Shown: positions 1 through 12,900, numbered from the stretch's first letter. The stretch: 64,000 nucleotides of DNA from Prostheceraeus crozeri (GCA_907163375.1 CAJQUW010011257.1:42501-106500), one strand, 5' to 3'. Notes: generated from the letters alone by a model not told the origin. Translations and numbers: made by a program.

Positions 1-3000
1 AACCAAAATTCCTTTTATTTCGGAAGTGCATCTTCAGACGTTTTTTGGAAATTACAATATTTCTTCAAAACCAGGAGATAAAAATTATCAATTCTGTTAA
101 AATTGAGTTACTAGATGATCGACAGAAGCATGAAGGACCGAATGAGGCATATCCATGCATCATTGGGGGGATCATGATCACGAACTAGTAATAACATTAA
201 ATAGCAATTGAATTAAATTTTGAGTCGAGAATGCATGTGTATGCTGTTCGCCAAGATCTTGCCGGACAGCTGTTTTCTTGGTTGAGCCGCTGTCTTTAGA
301 GAAGTTCGCTATATCAAATTTGCGTCAATGAGTCACATTTGGTTATGCGGTGAGAGGAGATGTAGGCCAGAAGATTTTGGGACGTCTACAACGATGACAT
401 GCATGCATTCGTTTCAGACATACTTTCAACTATTGCTTTTTCTGCACAGTGACTGAATTCAAATACATGTAAACTTCAAGCTGGAGCCGAAGTCGTGATG
501 TATTCAGCGGGTCCGACCTGTTACCACGGCTTTGACTGCAGTCGACTCTGAAACCATGGTAAACACTACAATTTTGATCGGCATTAAGCATCATTTTCTT
601 ACTTATTTCAAGCACTCGTGTGCTGAAACGGTGTTTGTGATGCAGCCAGTTTTGTATTTCCGATTTTATTAACTGCTGCTCACCAAGACTATGCATGAAA
701 TCGTTATATCGCTTTGACTTCGGTTTTTGTAAAGTTCTAGTGACATTTTATGAAGATAGACAAAAATTGCTTAGTAGGGCGCTACTACTCAATAAATATA
801 ATAACAGTAGAACTTTTAAAGTGAAAAATTACAGCAAATATATAAATATATATGTATATATATAAATTATAGCGGAAAATTATATCGTCTTTATCGCTAA
901 GCGCAGCACAATTTGCGACATATGCGTTCACTAGTCAGTGTCGCCTTTATCCACATCATGCACAGTTTTACGTTGATGACAGATCATTAAGTCGGCTGAG
1001 GTCCAATGAAATAAGAAACTTTTATTCAATATTAAGTCTCAAAAATTATCTTGAGACCCGAGTTTCAATTGAACTTAATGCTGTCAGTCAGTAGATTCAT
1101 TAAAACCCCCTTAGGCCAAAGCATGCACTGTGCATGGAAATTGGTCCATTCATTATCACAGTCTTAAATACATGAACTTTGAATTTTGAGCACTTGCAAT
1201 GCACACTTTGCTTAATAGTGTTAATGAATCTATTGCAATCTTATTTTCAATTATATGCTTAGTAAAAAGAATCAACGAGTAGAAAACGAAATTCAGCCAG
1301 CAAATGTCATTCAAATTTGTTTCGAATCAGCTTGAAAGTATTAGTTTGGTTTTGAACAGGCGCTATTTATCAGTATATGTTTTTAACTGATGATTTGATC
1401 ATTTATTTAATATTTATTTGTTTATATCATTTTATTTGTTGTGACCATTTTCCAAGAGTTTGTGCAGCGCGAGGGATGCAGCCTAGCGGATTGTGCACCA
1501 ATCGTTTTTGATATGTTGAATGCATCAAATTATTCACTGACAACTTATAAATATAACTAGAATTTAGAGATAAATGATATTGGTCCTTTCTTGCTGATCA
1601 TTCTTGTTGGACTGGCCAATCCTACACTACTGCGATTGATAAATCGATCAAACTGTTTAAAGTCGAATGATAAAATTATTTGACATGCAAACCATACTGC
1701 GAAAATTTATAGGGCCCTCACACACAGTGGTACTGCTACTTTGAAAATGGCAATGGATTTTGTGCAATACTGCAATATTATCGAATACTAGTATATCTCT
1801 TTGTTCTTTTAACTAGCATAATTCTGGATGAGCTTTCAAAACTTTATTGCGACATCTAGGATGAAAACGTGTGCACATTTTGCATCGCTCATTAATTATC
1901 TTTCAATTTTTATGCATAATCAATCAGTCAAAACGAATTTGCTCTGTGAGGGTGCTTTTGTGTTGCATCAATTTTATGATGTCTTGCGAACATAGATATT
2001 TTTCTGATGAGCAGTTACAGGATAACATTAATTTCATGACAAATAATTTTGCATGGGAGAAGGGGAAGCGCGTGTGATAATAGACACACACGCTGATTCA
2101 GTTGGAGCAATCCAGACAATAATCCAGTTGGTGACGACCACGGGCGCCTATTGCTTGAAGTCACTGTGTACAAAACTATACAAGGTAAATCATTTCAACT
2201 GAAAGTGTCTAAATTCATGCAAAGACAGTGAAAGAGACGCTAAATTCTCGTTGAATTCTTTGTGTCGTTGTACCTTGTTGCTGATAAAGAAAGTAAGTCC
2301 AATGATCAATTTCTGAATTATGTTTAATTGGAACTATTTGCGAACTCGAAGTTTGTAACATCATTCCAAAGCGTAAAATTTTGAATACAATTACTGAATA
2401 ATTATGTCTCTTAAATGCTAAAAACTGCCCTTTAGAACATATGTATTGAATTACTAAATATATTTGACAGAATACTGAATGTACAAATTTCTGAGGATGG
2501 GAAGAGATGGACAAACGCCATTAGTCATGAAAATGAAAATAGAAAAATAGTAAGCTATTGTACATTTCAAGCATACCGGTAAAGCCGTCAATAAAACAAA
2601 CACAGCTCACAGCATTTTGATTTCGTCCAGCAAGCATGATAATAGTACAAAAGCACAAAATTCGTTGAAAAATGTGTAAATTAGACACAAGCATTATTCA
2701 ACGATGAAGATTCGGACTAGATTCGCAAACATATAGCATACATGTATTCTCAACATTAAAACCTTTCATGCGATTGGTTCAAGTGACCATGTACACTGCA
2801 AACTGTACAATGCCAAAGCTGTTTACGATACCGATGTACAAAACAAAAAGATCACGAGCAACAGTCCTTTCGCACGTTTTGTACATCGCTTTCTTGGTCG
2901 AAACCAGTCAGTTTTCGTACTATACTTTACAATGCAGTCTCAGACTGTGAAATTAGATATAAAGAGATTTTCAAGTTGGACATTATAAGAGGGATTATTA

Positions 3001-3441
3001 GTGTATATGTATAGAAATATGAAAGATATTCAATTATGAAGTCGGATATTCTTTTAACATGCTGAAACAGTTATCGCTTTCTATCAGAAGCTTCCATAAA
3101 ATCGTCTGATTGTCATTCTATATCAGTTGCAGAGTATTAGCAGCGATGAGATAAAGAGTAAATAGCTCAAGTACAATATTACTTTGTTCAAGGGATTACA
3201 ATTAAATCGGATACCACACAACATTTCGAACTCAGACTGAAGTCCCGAGATTATCATTAGCTGGGCAATCCATAGTAACCAGATTTACTTGGTTGGCGAT
3301 TTTGATGGCAAAGTGTTATCCAATTTGACAGCAGAATCAAATCATGCTTGATTAATACCAACAGTCCACATCAAAGCGCTTATTTTAAGCCTTTTGCACA
3401 AGTTGTCAGTTATTGTGAAAATATACAAATACATGTGGTGT
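1..3441. other. Intergenic, AT-rich, no gene recognised
   Basis: Only short open frames without recognisable domains occur here. A TA-rich simple tract lies at about 838-870. The stretch is downstream of receptor gene 1, which is on the minus strand, so its last few hundred bases may include the 3' UTR. I found no clear AATAAA signal on that strand next to the stop codon. Confidence 0.6.
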
Positions 3442-5757
3442 TTAGACTTTCGAATTGGCTTCAACTTCGTGGGTAGTTGTGGATTGTCGAGTCTTGCTCT
3501 CTTCAGATTCTACATGAGAAGTACATGTATTTGGATTATAGTTCCCAGTTCTCCGGCGATAAATTGATCCAGCTATTGAAGAACTGAAAGTCCGTGATCG
3601 TTGATAAACTGAAACGAACACTGATTTAGCAGTCTTCCGGTATAATCGTGAAATGACTAAGTATGTAACTGAAGAAAAGCAGAAATATGTGAAGACGAAC
3701 GTATTGCTGTAAAACCCATGAGAACCATCCATGATTTCATGATAATAACTCATTCCTCGTATAAAAACATAGATGTACATTCCAGTTGGATAACTTTGCG
3801 ACAACAGATATAGGAATAAGGTTGCAATCACAACCATTGTTATGGCACGCTTTTGAGCTGCGTTGGCCACTGATACAGATTTACGCATCTTGCCGTCAGC
3901 ACTGAAGCCCTTTGTGTTCCGCCATCTTTTCACCATAAGAGTGATGAGGATAGTGTTGCTCACTGCGATGATAACAAATGGGAGAAGTGATGATATTATT
4001 ATATCACCTAAAACAGCATGTATGCGGTTGTAACCTGGAACATCTTTAAAACTGTTGGTCTTTCTATCAAATACGTATATCATAGCCTTTGGGATATTCA
4101 CAAGAAATGAAATAACGAGTAGAACTGCGGATAGAATCCACGCATATTTTCTTCTACAGAAAAGCTTGCTTTTCAAAGGCAAACCAACAACAATGCATCG
4201 TTCTACTGCGACCACTGCTGTAATCCAAAATGCGGCATAAGACATGGAATCCACCACAAATATTCTGAAAGAATAAATAGCGTCTCTTCCAATACACATA
4301 TGCACATGTCCAAAGATTTAGGAGCTAACATAAAATGCAACTACAATCATGCAACAACATAGAGACATACAAATTAAATCAAGTCTAAAGACAGGCACTG
4401 GGCACCGTACGTCAACCGACAGAAGGCGTTAGACGCCGAAGGCCCTGTGATTTTTAACTTGAACTTATTTATCAAGAGAGTCCAGATATTTTGTTCTGCT
4501 TTGAACAACTGTTTTATTTTATACTTGTTATATTTTTGTGTTATTCAAAGTGTACATGTATGTTCAAGTGTACAGTACATGTATGTTTAATATATAAAAT
4601 TTAAATTAAGAAGAGTTTACGGTCAAAGATTCTTTTCGAGTTTGTGGATTCTCTGAACAAAGAGACCTCAGAGAACACACAACTTATTAGTTGCGATGTG
4701 AAAAATCTTTTCACTAGCATTCCGATAGAGGATACGATTGATCACATTCATTCTATCAATGAAGAATAAATCCCAGTCAGCAAACAGGTCCTTCGTGAAC
4801 TTTTGAGGTTAGCCTGCGCGAATTTCCTCTTCTCATTCAATGATAAACTATTTGTACAGACCTATGGGATGTCTATGGGATCATGTCTTGCACCAACAAT
4901 TGCTTCTTTCGCCATGGATATAATAGAAACTCGTAAAAAAAATATTGAACGGTTCTGTGCCTGTATTCTACAAACGTTATATTGCTGGTGTTTTATACTA
5001 GTATTTATATTCATAAATCTGCGTATGCTCCCAAGTGATATCACTTTGCAGCAATGAGCTCTCTTCTTTACCGTGTCCTGAAATTGAACTCGAATGCTGA
5101 ATCAAGAATCGGTCTCCACCATTTAAAACAAGTAACTACTTTTTCTCAAACAAGGATAAGGTTATGCCCGATTTAAAAGCCAATATTGTGTACAAATACA
5201 CCTGTGACCACTGCGACATGTGCTACGTGGGCAGCTGTATCTGCCATTTTATTATTGATTGTGATTTAAGTAATTTTAATTCGATGACTTCTGTGTTTCT
5301 TACCCACTTTGTTTAGTTTTACCTAAAGAAAGGAATTGCTATCATCAGTTGATCAAGTCAAAACTGTTTTTAATCCCAATAACAAGCATGAAAATGTCAT
5401 TCTCATTTTAGTCATGCTATCTGATACTTACATAATGCGGCCCTGAATAAAGAGCATGATATCTTCGTACCGCTTACTATCAGTTTGTACAAATTCTTTC
5501 CATACCATTGGGCTGTAAAATATCACGTAAACCAAACTTACGATTGCCAGCATTAATAGATAAACCGACGTTGAATTTCGAAAACACTTATTTCTCAAAA
5601 CACATATTGATAAGATATTACCAAGCAATCCGATCAGGAATATGACTGGTTTAATGTAATGCGCAATGAATTTGTGCGCAGGATCTCTATTGTCACTTTC
5701 TTCGAGGTAGTCATAGTCATAGTAGTCCGTGGGTTCTTCTGTCGTGGTGTTATTCAT
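3442..5757 (-). CDS. Rhodopsin-class GPCR, FMRFamide/neuropeptide receptor-like (two exons)
   Basis: This is a seven-helix plasma-membrane receptor, probably for a neuropeptide; the ligand is unknown. Exon 1 is 5757-5432 and exon 2 is 4264-3442. The donor reads AT|GTAAGT and the acceptor TTTCAG|A, so the intron is phase 2 and the product is 382 residues. The N-terminus (1-33) has NNTT glycosylation sites and an acidic, Tyr-rich patch (YYDYDY). Helix 1 is about 36-55 with GN at 46-47, helix 2 about 63-85, helix 3 about 110-132 ending in ERC (130-132), helix 4 about 151-171, helix 5 about 195-219, helix 6 about 248-267 and helix 7 about 296-314. A Ser/Thr-rich tail follows. Oddities: Ser74 sits where Asp2.50 is expected, and NPxxY reads SSVTY. 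The intron holds a Penelope-like relic in antisense. The fold is certain from the sequence; the FMRFamide-like assignment is family inference. Confidence 0.88.
4385..5240 (+). mobile_element. Penelope-like retroelement relic in the receptor intron
   Basis: Decayed plus-strand coding sequence shows Penelope-type reverse transcriptase blocks. From about 4690 it reads SCDVKNLFTSIPIEDT (palm motif A region), and from about 4865 YGMSMGSCLAPTIASFAMD (the MGSPLAP block). From about 5160-5230 it reads IVYKYTCDHCDMCYVGS, the start of the GIY-YIG endonuclease found in these elements. Stops and a large deletion between the reverse transcriptase and GIY-YIG parts show it is dead. It lies wholly in the 1,167-bp intron of receptor gene 1, on the opposite strand. 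The upstream limit is set at the hairpin region described separately and is approximate. Confidence 0.8.
4419..4448 (+). other. Penelope-associated hairpin, hammerhead-like
   Basis: Outer arms ACAG/CTGT enclose AA, a perfect stem-loop (GGCGT, TAG, ACGCC) and then GAAGGCC. The same core recurs at 46465-46502 with different outer arms. Penelope-like elements are known to carry small type I hammerhead ribozymes in their terminal repeats. Here the CUGANGA core is not intact, so this is at best a degenerate relative. Confidence 0.35.
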
Positions 5758-7479
5758 GATTGTACATGTAAGTAGGCGGCATTGAACAGCGAGCTACTAA
5801 ATTTGTAGGTGAATGGATGCGATCAAAGTTCAAATGAGAGGTCTGTATTGGTCGATTGTGGTTCACAATCTGATCGCAGCTGATGTCAATGAGCCAATAA
5901 CTAATTGACCATTAACATTTCTGCATAAGCATATGTTATCCACCAGTCCGGGCAAAAACTTAGAAGAGAAAAAAGACAGTATATTTTCAATCGACATTTT
6001 GATAAGCGGATATGATGATAAATATTTATCAATACCAAGTGATGAAATTTCACCTATCGATACCGAGCTATGACGAGTTCCTCACACCGGTGGTGGGAAG
6101 CATGCCACATACCATCTCCTTTACTTTTAAAATAGTGCTAGTTTAATAGTTGAAAGAAGGAGTTGCAGACTTTATGACTTACTTCGACATATTTCTAAAT
6201 GAAATTCAACTATGATGGATAGAAATCGTTGCTCATTTAAGCTTTTGAATTACTGTGAACCACTATTGGATCACATAAGCGTCTGAACTTTTCAAAAAAT
6301 ATTTTGAAAGTTCTGCTTCAGTTTTAAGTATCCTGCTGCTTAAAGTGAATTAATTGTGTTTCTATTGACTAGCTCTCAGTGATGAGTCATGGAAATCAAG
6401 TAACATTATTAAATGCAAATAGAAGCAAGAGAAGAATAGGTCTGTATATAAATTACTTCGTGAGTTGGCTAGCCGATTTTTTGATTGTATTGTTTGACCA
6501 ATGTTTTTGATTGCTTCGTGCAATTGTGCCTCACTGCCTTTGTTGGTGTTGTCTATGCCATATATTTTTAAGGTTGCCTATTATACATATTTAATGGTTA
6601 TTCTTTGAGGTTTGTTTAGTAGCACGTAAAACATCTTAGTTTTGCCATTAATAAGATCATTATTAGTCAAAATTGAGTGTAAATTCAACTCATTTGAATC
6701 AGAGGTTTTTGTGCAGATATCTTTCTCTCTAATTGCACTTTTGCCATCTTCTGCTAATATAGCCACTGCGACTAACAACATTTTTCTATCAAAACAGAAA
6801 TACTTATGAGCAATAATCTGTATATATCGAAAATTACTTTTTGATCTGACTTACCCGATGATTTCATCGAGAAATAATAATGGTTGCTCATTTTCCATTT
6901 ATATACATTTCTCAGAGTTCGCTTTGAGTCAGCTAGCGATCTTTTCGCTAGAACATGCGTGTAGACTCTTTTAGTTAAGATTTTTCAGAGGACTGCGACA
7001 TTAGAAGACTATTTGCAATATGATGATTAAACTTACTCATATTTCTTACTGTACATGTAAGACAATGTTGAAGCATCTCTAGCACCAAACAGACAATTTG
7101 TTAAATTTTAGAAATACGAGAAAGATAGTAAGTGCAATGAATGTGACATGCAATCGCAAACACCTTGTCACCATTCTCATTTTCCAACTATTTCAATATT
7201 GAATGCGATGTAATTTGTTTCCATGTGGTTTGAAATGAATAGAAATTGAGGATAATTAAAACTGTATGGTGCTTCAAAAGTCGTGCAAGAAAGTGAACGT
7301 TTGTCAATCATTTATCTTTCAACAGATTTTGACACTCCACTTGCATTATACATGTATATATCGAAGCGTAGACTACGATCAGCAGATTTATTTCGTCAGC
7401 ATTTAAAAATGACATGTTTTAGATGATTCGCTGGAACTCACAAAGTTGTCCCTTTTCAATGACATTGTCCATTACTTTT
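5758..7479. other. Upstream region of receptor gene 1, no gene recognised
   Basis: This is the likely 5' flank of receptor gene 1. A short minus-strand frame at 6781-6581 has a hydrophobic start but no domain I recognise, and I do not call it a gene. No TATA box or other promoter element could be assigned with confidence. Confidence 0.5.
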
Positions 7480-7784
7480 TTGGAGAAGCTCAGGTTTGAT
7501 GGCTGTGATTTTATTGCGGGTACTTCTCTACAGTACTTGACCTGCATTGTTGGTCGGCCTGTACTTGTAGACTCTCTTCAAAGGTAGCCCCACATGAAAA
7601 GACTGCTGTTATCAAATCAGGTGACCGTGGTGGCCATCTAAAGTTTGTTCGCTTTGAGATGATGCGCACACTAGGCAGTTGGTGGAGGAGATTCTCTCTA
7701 TGGCAGAGTGAGCGGTTGCTTCATCCTCTTGGAACCACACATCAGGTCGATACACGTAGGTAGAGTGTCGACTCAAAAAAGTAT

Positions 7785-8580
7785 CTGTATACAGTGAACA
7801 TTTGCATAGCAAAAGATTCAGTTTTATGCGAAGAAAACGTTCCCGTCGTCCAAAAAATTATTTGAGCACTTTTGAAAGACGTCAAAATTTGCCAATTTAT
7901 ATACTACCGAGATGACTCTCCTATATAAGTAGTATGAAACAAGTTGGATATAAAGAAGAATAAATATTTGATAATAAGCATCCTAACTAAGCGGAAATCA
8001 GGCTGATTATCAAAGGAATTTCATGAATTGTATTATGATGAAAGTCTTCATGACAATGTCGCGGTATTATTCGTGCTTTCTTGGCTGAAATTTCAGCTTT
8101 TTAATTCAATTTTCACCGGCATGATTTTATGATTCAATTACTAAATTCATGCTTTGTTTCTTGAATCTGAATAGTGATGTGGACCCGGCCATATACATCT
8201 TTCAAAGTTAATTGAGATCATTATCTTTGATTATGTGATTTTGCTGTGCCAGTGGCAGGTTGCCTGTGATATGATCACGCTTAAGAAAATACTTTTGAGG
8301 TTCAGCATGAAAGTAATAGGAACATATCGAATTGCTAATTTAGCAAACATTAAATCTCCAAGGCAGTCATGAGAATCTGTAAGATACCATAATTCCTTCT
8401 GCATTACAATCATGATCATTCAATTCCGTTGTAATTTCTTCAGAAGTGCAAAAATTTGCATATCTCACATTTGGTGACAATACCAACTATATCCCCCACG
8501 AGTTCATTTAATAAATTCGAAAGTGAATACACATTGGGGATTTAATGAATGCGGAGTTGCCATGCTGCTAATGTACTTAC
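7785..8580 (-). other. Intron-like segment in the mariner transposase relic
   Basis: A 796-bp segment interrupts the transposase coding sequence. On the minus strand it starts GTAAGTACATTAG and ends CACTGTATACAG, so both ends fit spliceosomal splice sites. The flanking exon pieces match adjoining parts of mariner transposase (GERYQGMIDSI, then DVWFQEDEATAHSA). Joining them would need one small indel, probably in a T run, to keep frame. A diverged homologue with the same GTAAGTA start lies at 35400-36441, again next to mariner coding relics. An inserted non-coding element is the alternative. Confidence 0.55.
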
Positions 8581-8647
8581 TCTATGCTGTCAATCATGCC
8601 TTGATACCGCTCTCCCGAAATCATTGCTGCCTCACCATTCTCTAACT

Positions 8648-9283
8648 CAGGGTTGCCCAAAGTGTGGGGCGTGGCGCGACGCAATGGCTTCTGCTGAGAC
8701 TGCTTCATTTATTCTGTGACCCGGTGTTGGAGAAATATGCAGCAGAACGCTCGAGGCACTTTTCGCATTGAAGAAGAATTCCTTTCTGTCACTGCGTGTG
8801 CTTTCGAATCTTTGTTCGTTTTGTATCTACACATTAAATTTGTGCGAAATGGGATTTTCTCGTCTCGCATATCTGAAAAACAAATTCCTCGACCGCGCCA
8901 GTGTTTCTTCAGATCTTTGGTTGCAACTTTCTTCGAAGAAGCCTGATTTTGAAAAGCTGTCCAAACAGGCTCATTTTTATCATTAGAGAGTAAGTTCACT
9001 GTACGAACTTTTTAATAAATGCACTTAAGTTCCATTCCGAATGCTGCTTTCTTTTCACTTCACCATGTACACTTTTGTTACATACTTGATGCTTTGTCGT
9101 AATAGCTATGATACATTGTCGAAAATGTAGGAATGGTTATGAGAATGTGGTAAATTATGATCAATACCGATAACTGAACATCGGTATCCGTCCGTCGTGT
9201 GGCGTTGACAGGTTTATAGTGGGGCGCGAGGCAGTAGTTAATGATTTCAAAGGTGCGCAAAAAAATAAGTTTGAAAACCACTG
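8648..9283 (+). mobile_element. Buster-type hAT, internally deleted, with diverged 8-bp target duplication
   Basis: The 636-bp element begins CAGGGTTGCCCAAAGTGTGG and ends GTTTGAAAACCACTG. These are imperfect inverted repeats of the kind seen in hAT elements whose ends resemble CAGGGGTTCCCAAA. The flanks are CTCTAACT (8640-8647) and TTCTAGCT (9284-9291), matching at 6 of 8 positions, as expected for an aged 8-bp duplication. The interior encodes the C-terminus of a hAT transposase. The insertion splits the first-acidic-block region of the minus-strand mariner relic. Confidence 0.75.
8765..8986 (+). pseudogene. hAT transposase C-terminal fragment (ZBED5/Buster-like)
   Basis: The plus-strand reading contains LCEMGFSRLAYLKNKFLDRA, then SSDLWLQLSSKKPDFEKLSK and QAHFYH before a stop. 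This matches the C-terminal dimerisation region of Buster/ZBED5-type hAT proteins, where LCE.GFS.L..IKNK..NRL is followed by a terminal KQAH.SH. Everything upstream, including the zinc finger and catalytic core, is missing. It lies inside the element bounded by hAT ends at 8648 and 9283. It is a dead fragment, not a host gene. Confidence 0.7.
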
Positions 9284-9900
9284 TTCTAGCTCAAAAAGGA
9301 AGGTCCGACTACATTTTGGGATATTACTCTGCACCAGACCGTGTACGCAATTGGATGCAATTGACGCTGAATCAGCTTTCGTTGGTTCCCTTCACCCCAG
9401 AAACGGCAATTGTGTTTGCCAACGAAGCCATTTAGGTGGAAATGGGCTTCATCCTGCAATGTCAGACGACGTCAGAAATTTGGTTGGGTACGTATGCTTT
9501 TGTACGTTCCTGTACACAAATCGCATGTTGCAAACGGCGTTAGCAATCATCACGCTTCAATTCCTATAGCACTTGCGCTTTTAAAGGAAACAAACACAAG
9601 TCAGTCTTAAGAATTTTGTAAATAGGTGAATGAGCCATCTCAACCTCTTGTGACGGCCTTCTTGTAGAAGATTGGGGTTCTTCTTATATGCTGACTCGAA
9701 CTTAATCGACGTTTTCCTGTATTCGAACCCGTGGTCTGCCTGACTGTAGATGGTCATGAATCGAGCCAGTCACACGTTTTGATATATCCATGTATAGAAA
9801 GTCAAAATCTGTTGAAAGACAGATAATTGACAGCCATTTACCTTCTTGCGCGATTTTTGAAGCATCCCAGTTTCCATTAATTCTTTGAGAATCAGGCTAT

Positions 9901-12900
9901 AAAAAATCGTTATTGATCCGGCAATGCATAATGCATTATGCAAATAAATCTGCTATAATTTAATGTGCACTTACTCTTTGGAAAAGCTGGGTATTTCACA
10001 AAGACATTGATTTGATATAGGAGAATAGAGGTGCAACTCTTTTAAAGATCAGCGTGTTCTGTATGCACAGAACTAGTCGTGAAAAAGCGTTTCCTGCGAT
10101 ATACGCATAATTTTCAAAGTATTTTTTTGGTAAGATAAGTTATTGATTACTATAGATTGTTCTTTGCGGACGCGAGTAATAATTACAGTTTGAAAGCAAC
10201 CACGCGTTGGCTAATTTGAATTATAGATACGTATATTAACGCATATGAATGCATACCTGAAGCTGAATTTAGTTGGTCGTCGCTTATGAGCTTATGAATA
10301 CTCATGTGACTTTATTCTAAACTCTAAAAAGGAAGAACATTATGAGTGAATCTTGAAATATGATAATTGATTATTCAACCACAACTGTTTTGAAATATAT
10401 AGTGACCTCAAATAATGCACGCCGCGTGCCTAGATTGAAAAATGAAAGCTGCACAAGGCCGAAAAGTCCGATTCGGTTCCTACTCTATGCGTCAATATTT
10501 TCTTTGAATTTAATGAGCATTGCCGTGGCTGCAGCAATACATCAAAAACTGAAGTATTTAGATTGTGCAAGCATCACATCTAGGCCTATAGCTCATTTTA
10601 GGTGACTAGTAATTAGTGATACTAACATGTATATTAACATTTATCAGATGCGATCATTTGATAACTAGGCTACTGTATATGTGAAAGTGTCATGCCTCCA
10701 GAACTGGAAGTCTTCGGAAATCTTCCACAATCGGAAGAAATAATATCAAAGGTTGCATTACAAATTCCATTTTGTCCAAAATGACGTCATGTCATTGATC
10801 TGCTCAACAGCTATCGAATATGCTATTTGTAATATATCTATGGACATCATATAAACATGCGGAAATGCGCTGTAGAATGAGTGTCAGAATTCGAATTCAT
10901 TGCAGTAACAGTACATAGTATTAATTAGTTGAAATATGCGCGATAAATGTAGTGAATATTTTGATAACTTGATAACAGCTACAACACGCACATTATGCAA
11001 GCACAAATTGAAACCGCTTTACCGATGTATGAACATTTATGAGCTGACCTTGCTTACAGCAGCTTGGATTACATAATATCGCTTCAATCAAGTTCAGAGT
11101 ATCCAAACAATATAGGCCACTAATAAATTTATCTAATATTCTTGTGTTCATTTTTTGTCAAATGATTATCAATGTCATGCAGTTATGAACAATCTGTGAA
11201 AGTGAAGGCAACAATGGCTCGTATGAATATGGAATGATAAGTAAACATTAAAGAGTGATTACATAGATCAAAAGCAGATTTTGCATATATTTGCATCACC
11301 CCATCCATATCGCTTGCCTGTGGCCGTCTTAAAACTGAGCTTCCCGATCTCGACCTTTGTGGTTTTCGGATTTAGCTCATTTCTAAACTTTTTAAGAAAA
11401 GTCGTTGGATTTGGCTCATTGGAAAATCAGATTTATTACATAATTTGAAAGATACTATTTCGAAGAACTGGATTTCTCCATTTTTTGTAAATGTTTTTTG
11501 TAGTTTTTACTCTATTTTCAATAAGAGCCTATGAATCACGTAGCGTTCATCTATTATATCATGCATCGAATTCTGCATTAGAAATTCAAGTGTTATGAAA
11601 AATCTATTTATTAGATCTTTTAACAATAATGGCGTATTAGAGTAGTCATTTTTGTGTCTTTTAGCAATCATTGGAATTCTTTGGATATTTGCAAGTCATC
11701 CTCCGTCTTTATGATCGCATCTGAAGTCATAGAGTAGCAACTCAGTATTAATTAATTCCCCAATTTGTATGCAGTTTCAATTTTATTAAATAAACAGTTG
11801 TGACCAGTACCAAATGTGAGATATGCAAGTTGTCACAGTTTTGAAGAAACTGACACGTAATCGACTGATCATGATATCTACACAGAAGAAATAATATTAT
11901 TCTACAATTCGTCCGTGACATGACATCCATGGAAAGACAATATTCATTAAGTTAGCTTCGATTGAAGTGCCTCACTTCAAAGCTCAGCCTTATTAATAGG
12001 AGTATTCTCCTGAGCTTGATCATCACTTAAACTACAGGCAATGAATGATCCCAATGTCACGATCAAAGACAGCAGTCATAATTATCTTGAAGGATGTAAA
12101 TCGGTGAATCATCTATAAAAATTGCATCAATCCATAATTTATTATGAATATTTGAATTCTAACTGCATAGAGTATTATGATTCCAACCATAATTATATAA
12201 CCATAATAATCATAATATTTATAACTGAAAATCACAGTGATTTCTATAGACCGTGGATACAGTCAATAATTTGGACGAGACGCTTAAATTAACGTCAATA
12301 CTTCTTCTACAAAATACATGTATCTCACGAGTCAAAAGTGAATTGCAGAATTAAGCTGTTGAATGCATTTGCTTTCATTTACTTGTGTACGTTTTCATCA
12401 ACACTATAATGGTAAGAGCAACTGACGTGATCTTCAACTGATACACGCATTCCTTTTACTAGAGACAGCAGACACTATCTACTATCTAAATATCCGATAG
12501 CAGCACTTTTGTGCAAATTGGTCCTTTATTTAGCATTGCTTATGATTTCATGTGTAAATCGACCATGATAGAATTTGAACAGATACTCCGTTGATATATT
12601 CCATAGTAGATAAACTCGCCTCCTTAGCAAAATGGTGAGCTTTAGAAGGATGCAACTTGGAATGTGACAAAAAAATAAGTGAATGTTACTATGGCCATAG
12701 GCATCCAAGCACTAGTTTTGGTATTCAGATAAATTTGTAATAAATCATTTACAAGAATGACACGTTCGCATAGCTAACAGTAGCTCAATATTCTCCTGTT
12801 CAGAATGAAGGATGTGCAGGATGCTGGCTCGATTATTACAAAAGCTAATGCAGTTTTAGGCGCAAGCATTTTTTCGGTTCGGACATTATCGGATTGAGTT

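Larger units (their letters stand above)
7480..9900 (-). mobile_element. Mariner-like (IS630-Tc1-mariner) relic carrying an intron-like segment and a nested hAT
   Basis: Read on the minus strand, broken frames run in the order of a mariner transposase. Around 9760-9560 is a helix-turn-helix region with SGRPRVRIQENVD, followed by KTDLCLFPLKAQVL. Around 9470-9295 is the first acidic block, DEAHFHLNGFVGKHNCRFWG, with its Asp codon at 9453-9451. After the nested hAT comes ENGEAAMISGERYQGMIDSI, ending at about 8581. After a 796-bp intron-like segment comes the second acidic block, DVWFQEDEATAHSA (Asp at 7725-7723), and then degraded third-acidic-block sequence to about 7480. Frameshifts and stops make it a pseudogene. 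Terminal inverted repeats were not found, so both ends are approximate. Confidence 0.75.

Noticed and set aside
9715..9745. Minus-strand GGTTCGAATAC resembling a tRNA B box
   Set aside because: It lies in the SGRPRVRIQ coding region of the mariner relic and has no tRNA fold.
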